Source: Betaproteobacteria bacterium HGW-Betaproteobacteria-14
GTDB taxonomy: Bacteria; Pseudomonadota; Gammaproteobacteria; Burkholderiales; Rhodocyclaceae
Reading direction: 5' to 3'
DNA length: 44,234 bases
NCBI GenBank assembly: GCA_002840845.1
Contig: PHCS01000028.1
Span: forward strand, 1 to 44,234
Below are positions 33,111-41,700 of the stretch, piece by piece (the stretch's first letter is position 1; each line of letters begins with the position of its first letter). A model generated the notes under the pieces. The model was not told the DNA's origin. It searched no databases and saw only the letters and a program-made list of their open reading frames with translations. Made by a program: the position numbers and the translations under genes.

Positions 33111-33775
33111 GCGCATTCCGCGAAATCGCCCACAACGGAGTCTGGAAGCAGAACACCGGCCTGGTGCAGCTGCTCGGCCTGTGCCCCATTCTGGCCGTCA
33201 GCACCACTTTCGTGAACTGCGTCAGCCTCGCCCTCGCCACCATCCTGGTCATGGCCCTGGCCAGCGGCATGGTGGCCAGCGTGCGCAGTTTCATTCCCCG
33301 CGAAGTCCGCATCCCGGTGTTCATCCTCATCATCGCCTCGCTGGTGACGATGGTCGACCTCGCCATGAACGCATGGCTCCACGAGCTGTACCGGGTGCTC
33401 GGCATCTTCATCCCGCTCATCGTCGTGAACTGCATCGTGCTGGCCCGGGTGGAAGCCTTCGCCGCCAAGAACACGCCGTTGATCGCCGCCTGGGACGGCG
33501 CCATGATGGGCGTCGGCATGGTCGTGGCCATCGCCGTGCTCGGCGGCCTGCGCGAATTCATCGGCACAGGCATGCTGTTTTCCGGCATCGAGATGGTGAT
33601 CCCCGGCGCGCAAGCCCTGCAACTGCTGCCCGAGCGCTATCCGGGGTTCCTCGTCGCCATCCTGCCCCCCGGCGCCTTCCTCGTGCTCGGCTTCATGATT
33701 GCCGGACGCAACTTGCTGGATGCCCGCGCCGCCGCGCGCGTGCCGCCCGTTCATAAAATCCAGGCACAGACTTGA
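33107..33775 (+). CDS. rnfE: Rnf complex subunit RnfE
   Basis: Inner-membrane protein of 222 residues, paralogous to RnfA and homologous to NqrD, with six helices. Typical segments are NGVWKQNTGLVQLLGLCPILAVS, LGIFIPLIVVNCIVLARVEAFA and the end PPGAFLVLGFMIAGRNL. It pairs with RnfA in the membrane core. ATGA overlap with rnfG; nth starts 7 bp after its stop. Confidence 0.96.
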   Translation: MSAFREIAHNGVWKQNTGLVQLLGLCPILAVSTTFVNCVSLALATILVMALASGMVASVRSFIPREVRIPVFILIIASLVTMVDLAMNAWLHELYRVLGIFIPLIVVNCIVLARVEAFAAKNTPLIAAWDGAMMGVGMVVAIAVLGGLREFIGTGMLFSGIEMVIPGAQALQLLPERYPGFLVAILPPGAFLVLGFMIAGRNLLDARAAARVPPVHKIQAQT

Positions 33776-33782
33776 GCCGACC

Positions 33783-34418
33783 ATGACGCCGAAGAAAGTC
33801 CGCGCCATCTTCGAGCGCTTCGCGCAGGCCAATCCCGCCCCGACCACCGAACTCGAGTACAGGACGCCCTATCAACTGCTGGTGGCGGTGATCCTCTCCG
33901 CGCAGGCCACCGACAAGAGCGTCAATCTCGCCACGCGCGAACTGTTCAAGGCCGCCGGCACGCCGCAGAAAATCGCGCGGCTCGGCGAGCAAGGCCTGAT
34001 GCCGTACATCAGCCGCATCGGCCTCTACAAGACCAAGGCCAGGAATGTCGCCGCCATGTCGAGCATTCTGCTGGAGCAATACGGCGGGCAGGTGCCCAAC
34101 GATCGCGCGGCCCTGGAAGCCCTGCCCGGCGTCGGCCGCAAGACCGCCAACGTCGTCTTGAACACGATTTTCGGCGCACCTACGATTGCCGTGGACACCC
34201 ACGTCTTTCGCCTGGCCAACCGCAGCCGCCTCGCACCCGGCAAGGACGTGCGCGCGGTTGAAGACAAGCTGCTCAAGGTCATACCCGTCGACTATCTGCA
34301 AAACGCCCATCACTGGCTGATCCTGCATGGCCGCTACGTCTGCAAGGCGATGAAGCCGGACTGCCCGCATTGCCTCATCAACGACCTGTGCGAATGGCCG
34401 GAGAAGACGGCAGGATGA
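33783..34418 (+). CDS. nth: Endonuclease III
   Basis: DNA base-excision repair glycosylase/AP lyase of 211 residues that removes oxidised pyrimidines. It has the helix-hairpin-helix LPGVGRKTANVV containing the catalytic lysine, the catalytic aspartate in IAVDTHVFRL and the 4Fe-4S motif CKAMKPDCPHCLINDLC (C-X6-C-X2-C-X5-C). It is 7 bp after rnfE. The rnf-nth arrangement is shared with E. coli (rsxABCDGE-nth). The stop overlaps a second copy of the GC-rich repeat. Confidence 0.97.
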   Translation: MTPKKVRAIFERFAQANPAPTTELEYRTPYQLLVAVILSAQATDKSVNLATRELFKAAGTPQKIARLGEQGLMPYISRIGLYKTKARNVAAMSSILLEQYGGQVPNDRAALEALPGVGRKTANVVLNTIFGAPTIAVDTHVFRLANRSRLAPGKDVRAVEDKLLKVIPVDYLQNAHHWLILHGRYVCKAMKPDCPHCLINDLCEWPEKTAG

Positions 34419-34623
34419 GCGCCGTCCGCCGGGATTTCGGCGTAACGCCCGCGCCTGCGAAGCTGCGCAGTGAAGCCGAATTATTGCCGCGCTCCGCTGC
34501 GCACGTTCCAAGGCGCAACGCTCCCGCGCGGCCCCCAAGGACGGCGCAACCAACAGCATGGAGCCGCGCAGCGGCGAACTTCCGTCACCCCCGCCCTCGG
34601 GGCGGGGGCTGGGGGGCGGGTGC
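34415..34623 (+). repeat. GC-rich repeat between nth and the FIST gene
   Basis: Begins with ATGAGCGCCGTCCGCCGGG overlapping the nth stop, identical over 19 bases to the start of the rnfD/rnfG repeat. It contains GTCACCCCC-GC-CCTCGGGGCG (34584-34604), matching that repeat except for two bases. The middle is unrelated. The end GGGGCTGGGGGGCGGGTGC acts as the ribosome binding site of the FIST gene. No separate gene is seen in these 209 bp. Confidence 0.7.
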
Positions 34624-35736
34624 ATGAATCAGATAGCAACAGCCTTGGCCACGGCCGACAAGGCCGACCCGGAGTTGGTGGCTGCCGTCGTGCGCGCAGC
34701 GCTCGACCGTGCCGGCGTCGGCATCGCCCGCAGCGTGCTGCTCTTCCTCAGCACGGATTTCGCGCACATGGCCCACGCTGCCGTCGTCGCCGCATCGCGC
34801 GCCGCACATTGCCTGCAAGTCACCGGCTGCACGGCGCCGGGCGTCTTCACCGAAGAAGACTGGGTACTGGACCGCCCTGCCGCCTGCGCCATGGTCTTCG
34901 GCGGCGACTGCAGCCTGGCAGCCCACCCCGCAGCGGACGCGCCGCTGCTTACCCTGGCCGCACCGAATGCCGTCGGCGGCAGCTGGCTGCAAAGCGGCGG
35001 ACCACGCTACGGCCTGCTGTCGACAGACAACAGCGCGCACGGCGCCGGCCGCATCTGGTGCCACGGCAAGATGGCAACGGAGGGCCGCGGCGAGACGGCA
35101 ATCGCCGGCGCACACGCAGCCATAGGCGTTTCGCGCGGCATGCACATCCTGAGCCAGCCGCAGCCGGCGACCAGCAACGGGCGCGATGTGCTGAAGGCGG
35201 GTGCGCATCCTGCACTCAATGCGCTGCTGCGCGAGTTGCCTGTGGCGTTGCGGGAGATGGAAAAGCTCCCCTTCCACCTCCTGGCCGCCGGCGTCGTTGC
35301 CGGCGATCCGCAGCGCGCCATCGAGGAAGGCCGCTATACCCTGGTGCCGATCATCGCCGCCAGCCACGATGAACGATCGGTCACGCTGGCCATGCCGCTC
35401 GAACCCGGTGCGCAAGTATTCTGGGCCATGCGGCAGCCCCAGGCGGCGGCAAGCGACATGCGCCGTCTCGTCGACGAACTGGACTCCCGCCTCGGCGCGA
35501 CGCCGGATTTCGGCCTGCTCTTCTCCTGTCTCGGCCGCGGCCCCTACTTCTTCGACGGCGAGGACCGCGACCTGGCGGCCGTCAAGGCGCGCTATCCGGG
35601 CATGCCATTGATCGGAGCCTACGGCGGCGGCCAGATCGCACCCCTCTTCGACGGCAACCGGCAGGTGCATAACACTGTGGTTCTCGCCCTCTTCGCCGCA
35701 CATGCCACGGATGGCGGAGCACGCGCGCATGTTTGA
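34624..35736 (+). CDS. FIST domain-containing protein
   Basis: Soluble protein of 370 residues with FIST N and FIST C domains: FLSTDFAHMAHAAVVAASRA and CTAPGVFTEEDWVLDRPAACAMV at the N-terminal side, and FSCLGRGPYFFDGEDRD and IGAYGGGQIAPLF near the end. FIST domains are thought to sense small ligands such as amino acids and often sit on signalling proteins. Here no kinase, cyclase or chemotaxis domain is attached. The ATG at 34624 (MNQIATAL) is preferred because the open frame upstream is repeat sequence. The DUF1841 gene overlaps its end by 8 bp. Confidence 0.88.
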   Translation: MNQIATALATADKADPELVAAVVRAALDRAGVGIARSVLLFLSTDFAHMAHAAVVAASRAAHCLQVTGCTAPGVFTEEDWVLDRPAACAMVFGGDCSLAAHPAADAPLLTLAAPNAVGGSWLQSGGPRYGLLSTDNSAHGAGRIWCHGKMATEGRGETAIAGAHAAIGVSRGMHILSQPQPATSNGRDVLKAGAHPALNALLRELPVALREMEKLPFHLLAAGVVAGDPQRAIEEGRYTLVPIIAASHDERSVTLAMPLEPGAQVFWAMRQPQAAASDMRRLVDELDSRLGATPDFGLLFSCLGRGPYFFDGEDRDLAAVKARYPGMPLIGAYGGGQIAPLFDGNRQVHNTVVLALFAAHATDGGARAHV

Positions 35737-36157
35737 CCCGTCCCGCGACCAGGCCCGCCGCTTCTTCATCGATGCCTGGCGCAAGCACCTCGCCCGGGAC
35801 GTCGTCTCGCCGCTCGAGGATGCGGCCATCCGCCTCGTGGCCCTGCATCCCGAGTATCACGGCCTGCTGGCCGAGGGCGAGACGGCGCTGGAACGCGAGT
35901 GGACGCCGGAATCGGGCGAGGCCAATCCTTTCCTGCATCTTTCGCTGCATCTGGCCGTGGAGGAGCAACTCGCCATCGACCAGCCGCCCGGGCTGCGCGC
36001 CGCCTTCGAGGCGCTGCTCGCCCGCCAGGGCGATCGCCACGCCGCCCTGCACGTCTTGCTCGAATGCCTTGGCGAGACCCTGTGGCGCGCGCAGAAAAGT
36101 CAGTCCCCGCCGGACGGCGGGGCTTATGTGGAGTGCGTCCGGCGCAAAGCCGGCTAG
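35729..36157 (+). CDS. DUF1841 family protein
   Basis: Protein of 142 residues of DUF1841, common in beta- and gammaproteobacteria and of unknown function. The start MFDPSRDQARRFFIDAW, the core NPFLHLSLHLAVEEQLAIDQ and the end PPDGGAYVECVRRKA match the family as I remember it. The His-rich central helix could bind a metal, which is an inference. It overlaps the FIST gene by 8 bp and ends 13 bp from the convergent HDOD gene. Confidence 0.88.
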   Translation: MFDPSRDQARRFFIDAWRKHLARDVVSPLEDAAIRLVALHPEYHGLLAEGETALEREWTPESGEANPFLHLSLHLAVEEQLAIDQPPGLRAAFEALLARQGDRHAALHVLLECLGETLWRAQKSQSPPDGGAYVECVRRKAG

Positions 36158-36170
36158 CGGGACCGGAGAG

Positions 36171-37058
36171 TCAGCCTCCGCGATACGCCTGGATCTCCTT
36201 CAGATCCACCGCCAGGCCGCGCGCGAGGTCGTCGATGTCGTCCTCGAACCAGCCAAGGTGGGCCAGTGCGGCTTCCTTGTGGCATTCCCACTCGGCATCG
36301 TCGGGATAGCCGAGGAAGCGCGCGACGATGTGCTCCGAAATCAGGCGGATTGCCACCAGCAGGCAGACGTCGGGCGTCGCATGGCGGCCCGGCGCGGTGA
36401 AGACACTCGGTTCATGATGATAGCGGACGGCCCAGACCACCTGTTCGGGCAGGTACCAGTTGCGCGCCAGCAGGGCGCCGACGACGACATGGTTGGTATG
36501 GTGGTGCTCATCCTCCAAGGAAGTAAATGCCAGCGGCGCCGCATTGGCCTGCGCCAGCGTCTGCCGGTAGTCGGGGAATTTCTGCATCAGGATGGATATG
36601 CCGGCATCGTGGAAGAGGCCGAACGTATAGGCGTCGTCGGAAGAAATGCCCGGCAGGCGGCCTGCCAGATAGGCCGACACCACGGCGTTGTAATTGGAAC
36701 GTTCCCAGAAGCGCGCCATCTGCGGCGCGTCCGCCCCGCCCAGGCTCTGCTTGAGCACGATCCCGTAAACGATCTTGAGCAGGTTGCGCAGGCCCAGCAC
36801 CGCCACTGCCTGCTGCACGGACTGCACCTTGCGGCGCAAGGCAAAGAACGGTGAGTTGGCGGACTTCATGACCGCTGCCGCAAGGGCCACATCGCCCGTT
36901 ATGAGGCGCGATATGCGGATGAAGTCGATGTCCTCGCTGCGTGATTCCCGGAGCAGTTCGACGACGATTTCCGGACAGGGCGGGACGGAGACATTCCTTA
37001 ATGTCTCGATCGCCGTTGCGTCGGATAAATCGGCATCGAAGAAATCCGTCACATCCAT
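36171..37058 (-). CDS. HDOD domain-containing protein
   Basis: Protein of 295 residues with an HDOD domain: PPCPEIVVELLRESRSEDID, the helix KSANSPFFALRRKVQSVQQAVAVLG, then FWERSNYNAVVSAYLAG and FGLFHDAGISIL. HDOD is related to HD phosphohydrolases but normally lacks activity, and it acts in signalling and motility regulation. The ATG at 37058 has GGGAG 5 bp upstream. The in-frame ATG at 37094 lies inside a TACAAT -10-like box and has no ribosome binding site, so it is rejected. The gene is divergent from the MoxR ATPase. Confidence 0.88.
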   Translation of the reverse strand: MDVTDFFDADLSDATAIETLRNVSVPPCPEIVVELLRESRSEDIDFIRISRLITGDVALAAAVMKSANSPFFALRRKVQSVQQAVAVLGLRNLLKIVYGIVLKQSLGGADAPQMARFWERSNYNAVVSAYLAGRLPGISSDDAYTFGLFHDAGISILMQKFPDYRQTLAQANAAPLAFTSLEDEHHHTNHVVVGALLARNWYLPEQVVWAVRYHHEPSVFTAPGRHATPDVCLLVAIRLISEHIVARFLGYPDDAEWECHKEAALAHLGWFEDDIDDLARGLAVDLKEIQAYRGG

Positions 37059-37092
37059 CGTCGCTCCCGGGGCCGGCACGCTTTCATCCTGC

Positions 37093-37098
37093 ATTGTA
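37093..37098 (-). promoter_or_regulatory. -10-like box (TACAAT) of the HDOD gene
   Basis: TACAAT on the minus strand lies 34 bp upstream of the preferred ATG at 37058, giving a leader of about 28 nt. No clear -35 hexamer is seen. Confidence 0.35.
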
Positions 37099-37170
37099 GC
37101 GAAAGTATTGCCGCAGACTCGTGCCGAATAGCCCTTTACACAGCGTTGGATAAATCACTGCTTCAGCAAC

Positions 37171-37176
37171 TATAAT
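37171..37176 (+). promoter_or_regulatory. -10 box (TATAAT) of the MoxR operon
   Basis: A perfect TATAAT lies 29 bp upstream of the MoxR ATG. TTGGAT at 37146-37151 is a possible -35 box at a long 19-bp spacing. It probably starts the transcript for the MoxR, diguanylate cyclase and VWA genes. Confidence 0.5.
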
Positions 37177-37205
37177 TGATCCTCTCCCCTCAATGGATGT
37201 TCACC

Positions 37206-38057
37206 ATGCGCTTCGAAGGCTCCACCGATTATGTCGCCACGCCGGACCTCATGCTGGCGGTCAATGCCGCCATCACCCTGCAGCGTCCGCTTCTCGTCAA
37301 GGGCGAGCCGGGCACGGGCAAGACCATGCTGGCGGAAACCGTCGCCGCGGCCCTCGGCCTGCCCCTGCTGCAATGGCACATCAAGTCGACCACCAAGGCG
37401 CAACAGGGCCTGTACGAATACGACGCCGTATCGCGCCTGCGCGATTCCCAGCTCGGCGGCGAACATGGCAGCCGCGTCCACGACATAGCCAACTACATCG
37501 TCAAGGGCGTACTCTGGCAAGCCTTCAGCGCCGAGACGCCGACGGTGATCCTCATCGACGAGGTCGACAAGGCCGACATCGAATTCCCCAACGACCTGCT
37601 GCGCGAACTCGACCGCATGGAGTTCTACGTCTACGAGACGCGCGAACTGGTCAAGGCGCGCCATCGTCCGATCGTTTTCATCACCAGCAACAACGAGAAG
37701 GAACTGCCCGACGCCTTCCTGCGCCGCTGCTTCTTCCATTACATCAAGTTTCCCGACAAGGAAACGATGCAGAGCATCATCGACGTGCATTACCCGGGTC
37801 TGAAGAAGACGCTGATCCGCGAGGCGCTGGAGGTGTTCTTCGAACTGCGCGAAATTCCCGGCCTGAAGAAAAAACCCTCCACCTCGGAGCTGCTCGACTG
37901 GCTCAAGCTGCTCGTCGCCGAAGACATTCCCCCGGAGGCGCTGCGCGCCAAGGACCAGAAAGCGGCCATCCCCCCCCTGCACGGCGCACTGCTGAAGAAC
38001 GAGCAGGACGTGCACCTCTTCGAACGCCTGATGTTCATGGCAAGGCAGAACCGCTAG
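37206..38057 (+). CDS. MoxR-family AAA+ ATPase
   Basis: AAA+ ATPase of 283 residues with Walker A GEPGTGKT (33-40), Walker B VILIDEVDKAD, sensor 1 FITSNNEKELPDAFLRRCFF and a C-terminal lid with KKKPSTSELLDWLKLL. MoxR ATPases act as chaperones that insert cofactors or assemble complexes, usually with a VWA partner. The ATG at 37206 (MRFEGSTDYVATPDLML) follows family starts; 37197 is a possible alternative. The VWA partner gene is present but separated from it by a 2.4-kb diguanylate cyclase gene. Confidence 0.93.
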   Translation: MRFEGSTDYVATPDLMLAVNAAITLQRPLLVKGEPGTGKTMLAETVAAALGLPLLQWHIKSTTKAQQGLYEYDAVSRLRDSQLGGEHGSRVHDIANYIVKGVLWQAFSAETPTVILIDEVDKADIEFPNDLLRELDRMEFYVYETRELVKARHRPIVFITSNNEKELPDAFLRRCFFHYIKFPDKETMQSIIDVHYPGLKKTLIREALEVFFELREIPGLKKKPSTSELLDWLKLLVAEDIPPEALRAKDQKAAIPPLHGALLKNEQDVHLFERLMFMARQNR

Positions 38058-38101
38058 GGCCTGCCGCCATTCGCACTTGCGGCGAGAGACGGATTATCCC
38101 G

Positions 38102-40486
38102 ATGCGCTTCCTCCTTCTCCTTTTCGTTCTGCTGCCGCTGCCGGCCGGCGCGCTGGAGAAGGTCGTCCTGCAGTTGAAATGGCACCATCAGTTCCAGTTC
38201 GCCGGCTACTATGCGGCCGCGGCGAAGGGCTACTATCGCGAAGCCGGCCTGGACGTGCGCATCGTCGAAGCAGGACCGGCCATCGACCCGGTCGCAGAAG
38301 TCGTCTCCGGCCGCGCCCAATACGGCGTGAGCAATTCCGCGCTGATCCTCGCGCGCGCGCGAAGCGAGCCCGTGGTGGCCCTGGCGGTCATCTTCCAGCA
38401 CTCGCCCTTCATTCTGGTGGCGCGTGCCGATGCCGGCATCCGCTCGGTGCAGGACATGGCGGGCAAGCGCCTGATGATCGAACCGCATGCAGACGAAATC
38501 TATGCCTTCCTGCGCAAGGAAGGCTTGAACGAAAACCGCCTCGTCGTCTTGCCGCACAGCTTCGACCACCAGGACCTGATCGACAAGCGCGCCGATGTCA
38601 TGACCGCCTACAGCACGGACCAGCCCTTCTTCTTCGAGCAGCGGGGCTTCCGTCATCTCGAATTCACGCCACGCACGGCGGGGATCGATTTCTACGGCGA
38701 CAACCTGTTCACTTCGTCGCAGGAGATTGCCGATCACCCTGAGCGCGTGCAAGCCTTCCGCGAAGCCAGCCTGAAGGGTTGGCGCTACGCCATGGCCAAC
38801 CCCGAGGAGATCGCCGATCTGATACTCGCGAAGTACAGTCGGCGCCACGCGCGCGCGCACCTGCTGTTCGAGGCGAACAGGATGGTGCCGCTGGTGAAAT
38901 CCGAACTCGTCGAGATGGGGTACATGAGCCCTGCCCGCTGGCGGCACATCGCAGGCACCTATGCGGAACTCGGCATGCTGCCGCGCGAATTCGCCATCGA
39001 CGGCTTCATATACAAGCCGGCACCCGCATCAGATCCGCAAATGACGCGGGCGCTGGCTGCCAGCACGGGGACTGCTCTGATCCTGGCTGCGGCACTGGCC
39101 GGACTGTTCGGCATGACGCGCAAGCTCAAGCGGGAAATAGCCGGACGCAAGAAAATCGAAACCGAGTTGCGCGAAAGCGACGCCAAATTTCGCACCATTG
39201 CCGACACGACGCCTGTCGCCCTGCTGATCACGCGTCCCGAAGACGGCAAGGTGATTTACGCCAATCGGACCGCGGCCGAACTCGGCGGCCTGCCGCTGGA
39301 AGAGCTGATCGGCAGCGATGTCACGAAATTCTATCCCGACCCGGCCGCACGCCAGCGCTTCCTCGAGGAGATTGAAGCCAGCGGCTCCGTCCGCAACCAG
39401 GTCATCGAGTTCATCCGGCCCGACGGCTCCCCGGTGCTGACCCACCGCTCCGCGACGCTGGGCACGCTCAACGGCGAGCCGGCGCTGTTCGTCGCCATCG
39501 CCGACCTGCGGGAACGCCAGCGCCTGGAAGCCGCGCTGCAGGCACGCAGCGCGGCCATCGAGGCCGCCGCGGAAGGCATCGCCATCACCGACCCGGGCGG
39601 CATCATCGAGTACGTCAATCCTGCCCTCACCGTCATCACCGGCTATGACGCGGAGGAACTGAATGGCCTGAGCACGCGCATTTTCAACAGCGGCAAGCAT
39701 GACAAGGCCTTCTATGACAACCTCTGGAACACCATCCGCGCCGGCCAAGTGTGGCGCGGCGAGATCGTCAACCGGCGCCGGGATGGCAGCCTGTATACCG
39801 AACTGATGGCCATCGCGCCCGTTCGCAACAAGAAGGGGGAAACGATCCACTTCGTCGCCATCAAGCACGACATTTCCGAGAGAAAGCGGATGGAGACCGA
39901 TCTCCAGGACACCAATACGATGCTGCAGCATCAGCTCGAGGAAATCCACCGCCTGCAGGAGGAACTGCGCGAACTGGCGGTGCGCGACGGCCTCACCAAC
40001 CTTTTCAACCGCCGCTATCTGGACGAGACCCTGGAGCGCGAACTGTCGCGCGCCAAACGCGAGGGCTACCCGCTCTCGCTGGTCATGATCGACATCGACC
40101 ATTTCAAGAAACTGAATGACACCTACGGCCACCAGGCCGGCGACAAGGTGCTGCGCGAACTGGCGGCGCTGCTCTGGGGCAACATCCGCACGGAGGACGT
40201 GCCCTGCCGCTACGGCGGCGAGGAATTCCTTGTTCTGCTGCCGCGCATGCCGCTGGGCATCGCCCTGGAACGCGCCGAGTCCTGGCGCAAGGCGTTCGAG
40301 GCCACGCGCATTCCCTTCGGCGATTTCCAGCTTGAAGGGACGCTTTCCTGCGGACTCTCCGGCTATCCTGGTCATGCGCGCACGCCGGACGACCTGCTGC
40401 GCTGCTGCGACGAGGCGCTCTACAAAGCCAAGCATCTCGGCCGCAACCGCTGCGAAGTCTTCGAATCCGACCATCCCGCCGAATAA
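38102..40486 (+). CDS. Diguanylate cyclase with NMT1/THI5-like periplasmic sensor and two PAS domains
   Basis: Membrane signalling protein of 794 residues. A signal peptide (MRFLLLLFVLLPLPAGA) precedes an NMT1/THI5-like binding domain (about 20-240: LQLKWHHQFQFAGYYAAAAKG), of a kind that binds pyrimidine- or sulfonate-like ligands in transporters. A membrane helix (about 320-340) is followed by two PAS domains (about 360-480 and 485-610) and a GGDEF domain. The catalytic site is intact (YGGEEF, 705-709), and R696-x-x-D699 five residues upstream is the c-di-GMP inhibitory site. It should make c-di-GMP in response to a periplasmic ligand. It starts 44 bp after moxR and ends 9 bp before the VWA gene, with no own promoter seen. 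Confidence 0.93.
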   Translation: MRFLLLLFVLLPLPAGALEKVVLQLKWHHQFQFAGYYAAAAKGYYREAGLDVRIVEAGPAIDPVAEVVSGRAQYGVSNSALILARARSEPVVALAVIFQHSPFILVARADAGIRSVQDMAGKRLMIEPHADEIYAFLRKEGLNENRLVVLPHSFDHQDLIDKRADVMTAYSTDQPFFFEQRGFRHLEFTPRTAGIDFYGDNLFTSSQEIADHPERVQAFREASLKGWRYAMANPEEIADLILAKYSRRHARAHLLFEANRMVPLVKSELVEMGYMSPARWRHIAGTYAELGMLPREFAIDGFIYKPAPASDPQMTRALAASTGTALILAAALAGLFGMTRKLKREIAGRKKIETELRESDAKFRTIADTTPVALLITRPEDGKVIYANRTAAELGGLPLEELIGSDVTKFYPDPAARQRFLEEIEASGSVRNQVIEFIRPDGSPVLTHRSATLGTLNGEPALFVAIADLRERQRLEAALQARSAAIEAAAEGIAITDPGGIIEYVNPALTVITGYDAEELNGLSTRIFNSGKHDKAFYDNLWNTIRAGQVWRGEIVNRRRDGSLYTELMAIAPVRNKKGETIHFVAIKHDISERKRMETDLQDTNTMLQHQLEEIHRLQEELRELAVRDGLTNLFNRRYLDETLERELSRAKREGYPLSLVMIDIDHFKKLNDTYGHQAGDKVLRELAALLWGNIRTEDVPCRYGGEEFLVLLPRMPLGIALERAESWRKAFEATRIPFGDFQLEGTLSCGLSGYPGHARTPDDLLRCCDEALYKAKHLGRNRCEVFESDHPAE

Positions 40487-40495
40487 TTCAATAGC

Positions 40496-41668
40496 ATGCT
40501 GATCGATTTCTTCCACCATCTGAAGCAGTCCAAGCTGCCGGTCTCGACCAAGGAATTCCTCACGCTGCTCGAGGCACTGCAGAAGCATGTCGCCGGCCAC
40601 AGCATCGACGAGTTCTACTTCCTCTCGCGCACCTGCCTCGTGAAGGACGAGTCGAACTACGACAAGTTCGACAAGGCTTTTGGCGAATACTTCAAGGGCG
40701 TCGAGCGCATCCCCGGCCTGGAGGCGGAAATCCCCGAAGACTGGCTGCGCCTGATGGCGAAGAAGCATTTGACGCCGGAGGAAAAAGCCAAGCTGCAGGC
40801 GCTCGGCTGGGACAAGCTGATGGAGGAGTTCAAGAAACGACTGCAGGAACAGAAGAAGCGCCATGCCGGCGGCAGCAAGTGGATCGGCACCGGCGGCTCC
40901 AGCCCTTTCGGCGCCCATGGCTACCATCCGGAAGGCATCCGCATCGGCGGCGAATCCGCCGGCAACCGCACGGCGATCAAGGTGTGGGAGAACCGCGAAT
41001 ACCGCAACCTCGACGACAAGGTGGAACTGGGTACGCGCAACATCAAGGTCGCCCTGCGCCGCTTGCGCCGCTTCGCGCGCGAGGGTGCCGAGGAGGAGCT
41101 CGACCTGGACGGCACCATCTCGTCGACGGCACGCAATGCCGGCTGGCTCGACATCCTGATGCGGCCGGAGCGCCACAACAAGGTGAAGGTGCTGCTCTTC
41201 CTCGACATCGGCGGCTCGATGGACGACCACATCCGGGTCTGCGAGGAGATGTTCTCGGCGGCCAAGACGGAGTTCAAGCATCTCGAGTATTTCTACTTCC
41301 ACAACTGCCTCTACGACCACGTCTGGCGCGACAACCGGCGCCGCCACACCGAACGCTTCCCGCTGTGGGACGTCATGCACAAGTACGGCCCGGATTACAA
41401 GCTGATCCTGGTCGGCGATGCCACCATGAGCCCCTACGAGATCATGCAGCCGGGCGGCTCGGTGGAATACATGAACGAGGAATCCGGCGCCACCTGGATG
41501 CGCCGCCTGCTCGACACCTACCCCCACGCGGTCTGGCTCAACCCCGAGCCGGAGCATTTGTGGCCTTACCGCCATTCCATCACCCTCCTGCACAGCCTGA
41601 TGGGCGGCAGGATGTTTCCGCTGACGCTGGAAGGCCTCGAACGCGCCATGCGCCTGCTCAGCAAATAG
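40496..41668 (+). CDS. CoxE-like VWA domain protein
   Basis: Protein of 390 residues of the CoxE/VWA group. The N-terminal part (MLIDFFHHLKQSKLPVSTKEF) and central GGSSPFGAHGYHPEGIRIGG are family blocks. The C-terminal von Willebrand A domain has a metal-site variant FLDIGGSMDDH instead of DxSxS, which is usual in this group. It normally partners a MoxR ATPase in maturation of a metalloenzyme or complex. Here the ATPase gene is 2.4 kb upstream. The frame is followed by a FecR-like exported protein after 32 bp. Confidence 0.92.
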   Translation: MLIDFFHHLKQSKLPVSTKEFLTLLEALQKHVAGHSIDEFYFLSRTCLVKDESNYDKFDKAFGEYFKGVERIPGLEAEIPEDWLRLMAKKHLTPEEKAKLQALGWDKLMEEFKKRLQEQKKRHAGGSKWIGTGGSSPFGAHGYHPEGIRIGGESAGNRTAIKVWENREYRNLDDKVELGTRNIKVALRRLRRFAREGAEEELDLDGTISSTARNAGWLDILMRPERHNKVKVLLFLDIGGSMDDHIRVCEEMFSAAKTEFKHLEYFYFHNCLYDHVWRDNRRRHTERFPLWDVMHKYGPDYKLILVGDATMSPYEIMQPGGSVEYMNEESGATWMRRLLDTYPHAVWLNPEPEHLWPYRHSITLLHSLMGGRMFPLTLEGLERAMRLLSK

Positions 41669-41700
41669 CGGACAATAGCGGCCTTCGATTGGAGAAAAAC

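Noticed and set aside
28412-33775. Na+-translocating NADH:quinone oxidoreductase (Nqr) instead of Rnf
   Set aside because: The RnfB ferredoxin-type subunit, the RnfC 4Fe-4S motifs and the A-B-C-D-G-E order with nth are specific to Rnf. No NqrF is present.
39029-41593. 854-residue open frame antisense to the diguanylate cyclase and VWA genes
   Set aside because: Although long, it has no conserved motif, and the opposing genes have complete domains.
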